Below are positions 61,105 to 64,000 of a stretch of DNA of 64,000 nt, in pieces (the stretch's first letter is position 1; each line of letters begins with the position of its first letter). The stretch lies in contig CAJTPF010000016.1 in assembly GCA_910578175.1 (NCBI GenBank), positions 3,336-67,335 of the forward strand, in the 5' to 3' direction. Source of the DNA: an uncultured Lachnospiraceae bacterium (GTDB taxonomy: Bacteria > Bacillota > Clostridia > Lachnospirales > Lachnospiraceae). The position numbers and the translations under genes were made by a program. Under the pieces are notes generated by a model, which saw only the letters and a list, made by a program, of their open reading frames with translations, made no database searches and was not told where the DNA came from.

Positions 61105-62601
61105 TTATTTTAACCGTTTCAGAATTTCCAGCAAAAAATTCCAGGTGCGCTCCACGCTGGCTATATCCATACGTTCCGCCGGCGTATGAATGTCCTTAAT
61201 ATCCGGCCCAAAAGAAACACAGTCCAGATCGGGAATCTTATCTGCAAACAATCCGCATTCCACACCGGCGTGCAGTGCCTGGATCACCGGTTTCCTGCCG
61301 GTCTGCTCTTCATAGATCTCCGACATCAGATTCCGCAGTTCCGAATGCCGTCTGTATTCCCACGCCGGATAATCGCCGCTGTAGCTGACATAACCGCCCA
61401 GTGATTCCGTTAAACAGCGGAGTTTTGCCACCAGTTCTTCTTTCTCGCTTCCCACACTGCTCCGGACCGAAAAACTCAGAACCACTTCATCCTCTGTCGT
61501 GACAAGAATTCCCATATTTAACGAAGTCTGCACCAGGCCCTGAATATCATGACTCATCTTTTGTATGCCTCCCGGAAGATTTACCAGAGCCGTTATTACC
61601 CGAAACATACATTCATAAGACATGATCCGTGTATTTTCCGTATTGTGTTCCAGATCACAAACTGCCTGCCGGACCGTTAAATGAATATCTTTATCCGTAA
61701 TCCTGTATTCATCGGCAAGTATTTTATTATATTCGGAAACCAGTTCCTGAAATTCATCCCAGTTTCTGTCGGCTATCATAAGTTTAGCCGCAGCTTCCCG
61801 GGGAATGGCGTTATCTTTTAATCCTCCGTTTACCTCTATCAGACCAAATTTCATTCTTTCTTTTATCGCAAATAAGACGCGGCCCAAGATCTGATTGGCA
61901 TTGGCCCGGCCCTTATCGATCTCAACGCCGGAATGGCCTCCGTTTAATCCGCCGACTTTTAATTCCAGCAGTATTCCCGGTGCATTTTCCTTGGAAATCT
62001 CATTTGATTTATCCACCATGTAATCCAACGGAATATGGCAGGCAGCGGTAACGCCCCCTGCGCAGCTTACCAGCAGATATCCCTCTTCTTCCGAATCCAG
62101 ATTCAGCATTATTTTTGACTTTAGTTCCGAACAGTCTATGGCGGCCGCTCCCAGCATGCCGATTTCCTCATCCGAAGTAAAAACCACCTCAAGGGGAGGA
62201 TGAGGAATCTCCCGGGATTCCAGTATTGCAAGAGCGTATGCCACGGCAATTCCGTCATCCCCTCCCAAGGTGGTTCCCCGGGCGGAAATCATACCGTTTT
62301 CAACCTGTAACTGCAACGCTTCCGTTTTGAAATCAATCTCACAGTCCTGTGATCTTTCACAGACCATGTCCAAATGTCCCTGCAGGATGACCGGACGGGA
62401 ATGCTCATATCCCGGCGTCCCATCTTTAAAAATAATGATATTATCATGGGAGTCCTGAATATAATTCAGTTTATGCTCCCCGGCAAATTTGGCGCAATGA
62501 TCACTGAGTCCCTTTGTATTGGAGGAACCATGGGGAATACTACAGATTTTTTCAAAATGCCGGAATACCGCTTCCGGCTTGATTCTGTCTAACACTGCCA
62601 T
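61105..62601 (-). CDS. pepD: Aminoacyl-histidine dipeptidase (M20 family)
   Basis: A 498-residue zinc dipeptidase of the PepD type that cleaves Xaa-His and other dipeptides. Metal ligands are in LQGHLDMVCE (His, Asp), GTTLGGDDGIAVA (bridging Asp) and FTSDEEIGMLGA (catalytic Glu). The lid/dimerisation domain begins near 200 (GGLNGGHSGVEIDKGRANAN), and a further metal ligand His is in ALHAGVECGLF and DIHTPAERM. The start MAVLDRIKPEAVF is preferred to 62625 because GAGGTGG precedes it. It follows the Dabb gene by one base. Confidence 0.95.
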   Translation of the reverse strand: MAVLDRIKPEAVFRHFEKICSIPHGSSNTKGLSDHCAKFAGEHKLNYIQDSHDNIIIFKDGTPGYEHSRPVILQGHLDMVCERSQDCEIDFKTEALQLQVENGMISARGTTLGGDDGIAVAYALAILESREIPHPPLEVVFTSDEEIGMLGAAAIDCSELKSKIMLNLDSEEEGYLLVSCAGGVTAACHIPLDYMVDKSNEISKENAPGILLELKVGGLNGGHSGVEIDKGRANANQILGRVLFAIKERMKFGLIEVNGGLKDNAIPREAAAKLMIADRNWDEFQELVSEYNKILADEYRITDKDIHLTVRQAVCDLEHNTENTRIMSYECMFRVITALVNLPGGIQKMSHDIQGLVQTSLNMGILVTTEDEVVLSFSVRSSVGSEKEELVAKLRCLTESLGGYVSYSGDYPAWEYRRHSELRNLMSEIYEEQTGRKPVIQALHAGVECGLFADKIPDLDCVSFGPDIKDIHTPAERMDIASVERTWNFLLEILKRLK

Positions 62602-62602
62602 T

Positions 62603-62917
62603 CTATATACCACCTCTGCTTTCATAATCCATACACATTCTCACATCCATAAACGGCCGTACATTCTCATCCGCTACTTTTACATGCTCCGGATGTACGG
62701 CATATGCCTTCAGTGCTTCTTCACTCTCAAAAGAAGAATCCAGCATGATATCCGCATTGGACGTATCCAGCGGATCGATCTGTACCCGGATATCCAGCAG
62801 ACCCGGTATTCTGCCTTTCAATCCTTCCAGACCGGCCTTTACGCCTTCTTTAATCTTCTGCTTCTCTTCTTCCGATCTTCCGTCGGCTATCTTCCATAAA
62901 ATTATATGCTTTACCAT
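62603..62917 (-). CDS. Dabb (stress-response A/B barrel) protein
   Basis: A 104-residue dimeric alpha-beta barrel protein. The family start MVKHIILWKIADG, the middle GLLDIRVQIDPLDTSNADI and the YAVHPEHVKVADEN stretch with its conserved His-Pro are present. Some Dabb proteins act as small enzymes or stress proteins; this one's role is unknown. Its stop lies one base before the pepD start, so the two are co-translated. Confidence 0.92.
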   Translation of the reverse strand: MVKHIILWKIADGRSEEEKQKIKEGVKAGLEGLKGRIPGLLDIRVQIDPLDTSNADIMLDSSFESEEALKAYAVHPEHVKVADENVRPFMDVRMCMDYESRGGI

Positions 62918-62937
62918 GTTTCATTTATCCTTTCTTT

Positions 62938-63492
62938 TCACTGCAGTCTGCGGCCTTCCGCAATCATTTCATTTATCAGGCCATCCAGCGTTATCAGAGT
63001 ATCCGGATCTATCGTTCCGTCCGTTGACATCATCTGAAGCATACAGCCGTTTTTTTCTCCCGATACATCGGTATCCTGAAATCCGTTTCTGTAATAAAAC
63101 CGTTTTCGCCGCAGCCGCTGCTGTTGATTCTCTGCATTTTCATCCGGCAGTTCCACACCCAGCCATATGGTTCTGCCCTTATACCGGTTTCTGATCAGAT
63201 TCAAAGCCTGTTCCCCATATTTTTGTCCCCGCAGCTTCTCATGTATGGCAAAATAGTATAAATGTACTATATTACCGCAAAACAATACCATTACAAATCC
63301 TACAAAAATGACTTTTTCCCCGGTATCCTTACCGAACGCCACCAGTTCTCCCCGTGTTCCGCCGGAATCCGATGCCTCTATCTGCTTTATGGCCGGCTCA
63401 AAATCCAGATACCGTTCTTCTCTCGGAAAAGCCGTATCATATAATTCTTTGATTTCTTTCAGAAAGCCGCCTGCATCCACCACTTTCAACAT
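62938..63492 (-). CDS. GNAT-family N-acetyltransferase
   Basis: A 184-residue acetyltransferase. The start MLKVVDAGGFLKEI is chosen because GGAGG is seven bases upstream. The acetyl-CoA-binding strand and loop are at VHLYYFAIHEKLRGQKYGEQ (R-x2-GQ-K-Y-G pattern), followed by a helix and the C-terminal RRKRFYYRNGFQDTDV. The substrate is not predictable. It heads the Dabb-pepD run with a 20-base gap. Confidence 0.9.
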   Translation of the reverse strand: MLKVVDAGGFLKEIKELYDTAFPREERYLDFEPAIKQIEASDSGGTRGELVAFGKDTGEKVIFVGFVMVLFCGNIVHLYYFAIHEKLRGQKYGEQALNLIRNRYKGRTIWLGVELPDENAENQQQRLRRKRFYYRNGFQDTDVSGEKNGCMLQMMSTDGTIDPDTLITLDGLINEMIAEGRRLQ

Positions 63493-63556
63493 GGTTTCAC
63501 CTCCGCTGTACATAAAATAGTTTCTGATATTTCCGTCAACTTATACCTGTCAGAAT

Positions 63557-63599
63557 AAAAAAACTATCCTCATGCCTTACGTCTCTGAGAATAGTTTTT
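63557..63599 (-). terminator. Terminator of the tRNA cluster
   Basis: On the minus strand AAAAACTATTCTCA and TGAGGATAGTTTTT form a stem (one mismatch) followed by a T-run, just after tRNA-Gln. Confidence 0.85.
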
Positions 63600-63604
63600 C
63601 AAAC

Positions 63605-63677
63605 TGGGCTAGTTGGATTCGAACCAACGTAATGCAGGAGTCAAAGTCCTGTGCCTTACCGCTTGGCGATAGCCCAC
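63605..63677 (-). tRNA. tRNA-Gln (UUG)
   Basis: Acceptor TGGGCTA pairs with TAGCCCA. The anticodon stem CAGGA/TCCTG holds loop CTTTGAC, giving anticodon TTG. T loop GGTTCGAATCC is standard. CCA is not encoded. Confidence 0.97.
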
Positions 63678-63702
63678 TATATGGTATCTTCCTGATGAAA
63701 TA

Positions 63703-63745
63703 AAAAAAGTTAGTAACTACTATTCCTCATAGTACTTCCTAACTA
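63703..63745 (-). terminator. Intrinsic terminator between tRNA-His and tRNA-Gln
   Basis: On the minus strand AGTTAGGAAGTACTAT pairs imperfectly with ATAGTAGTTACTAACT, followed by TTTTTTT. It lies inside the cluster, so tRNA-Gln needs read-through or its own promoter. Confidence 0.7.
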
Positions 63746-63747
63746 AA

Positions 63748-63823
63748 GGGTGGATAAAGGGATTCGAACCCTTGGCCTCCAGAGCCACAATCTGGCGCGC
63801 TAACCAACTGCGCTATACCCACC
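63748..63823 (-). tRNA. tRNA-His (GUG)
   Basis: The anticodon stem CCAGA/TCTGG holds loop TTGTGGC, anticodon GTG. An extra G precedes the acceptor stem (GGTGGGTA), the identity element of tRNA-His. D loop AGTTGGTTAGCG and T loop GGTTCGAATCC are present. Confidence 0.97.
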
Positions 63824-63854
63824 ATAGCTTTCCGGATACCTGTTCCGGAAAAAA

Positions 63855-63928
<74 letters not shown>

Positions 63929-63985
63929 GCAAATACTAAATGAGTAACTTACAATTGATAAAATATATTATTTTTTCAATGTAAA

Positions 63986-64000
63986 AGCGGGTGATGGGAA
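63986..64000 (-). tRNA. Partial tRNA at the window edge, probably tRNA-Gly
   Basis: The last 15 bases read, on the minus strand, TTCCCATCACCCGCT, the 3' acceptor and end of the T arm of a tRNA. The sequence is typical of clostridial tRNA-Gly, but the anticodon lies outside the window. Confidence 0.55.

Overview
The window looks like the chromosome of an endospore-forming, low-to-mid GC Firmicute, most likely in Lachnospiraceae or a close relative. The evidence is the sporulation set (spoIIAA-spoIIAB-sigF, spoVAA-AB-AC-AD-AE, dipicolinate synthase dpsAB), a single-chain PurL, a valS T-box, the rho-rpmE-yqhQ-prmC-prfA block, and paired DUF5716/DUF5717 proteins. The family assignment is an inference from gene content. 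Most genes lie on the minus strand.

1-9230 is an AT-rich accessory block. It holds an immunity-like gene, a degraded ORF, an HsdM/HsdS-type restriction-modification pair whose M gene carries an in-frame ochre codon, nested remnants of IS3- and IS256-family elements, a decayed phd/yefM antitoxin, and an intact AAA ATPase plus RloB-like TOPRIM pair (AbiL/RloAB-like defence). The block is bracketed by two copies of the prfA 3' end: the resident one at 9240-9272 and a displaced one at 949-996, 29/33 identical over the core. This is the signature of an old site-specific insertion into prfA, although no integrase gene remains.

9228-25500 is a housekeeping region: prfA, prmC, yqhQ, rpmE, rho, a cation diffusion facilitator, a membrane protein with an L7/L12-like tail, purL, a nuclease-helicase, a DUF4272 protein and tcdA. 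25523-36700 is dominated by sporulation: a PqqD-like protein, an OPT transporter, the spoVA operon with a shortened SpoVAA and a 48-residue partner peptide, a chemotaxis receptor with Lys/Pro-rich tandem repeats, the spoIIA operon, and a zinc-ribbon/TPR membrane protein.

36749-51360 holds folC with a coupled 47-residue peptide, valS under T-box control, and a five-gene operon (49390 to 41322) made of a 1184-residue DUF5717 protein, an Hsp70/actin-fold DUF5716 protein, a helical-repeat protein, a coiled-coil membrane protein and a lipoprotein deacetylase. This operon is the best candidate here for an undescribed multiprotein system. ogt and rarA follow.

51500-64000 holds citrate synthase behind three repeated palindromic sites, dpsAB behind a SigK-like promoter, asnB, a KtrAB potassium uptake system, tRNA-Leu with a broken DUF3298 tail behind it, a PAP2 phosphatase, trhA behind a promoter embedded in a 23-bp perfect inverted repeat, pepD, a Dabb protein, a GNAT acetyltransferase, and a tRNA cluster (Gln, His, Arg, partial Gly). 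Coordinates come from reading the sequence by eye; family names come from recognition, not from database searches.
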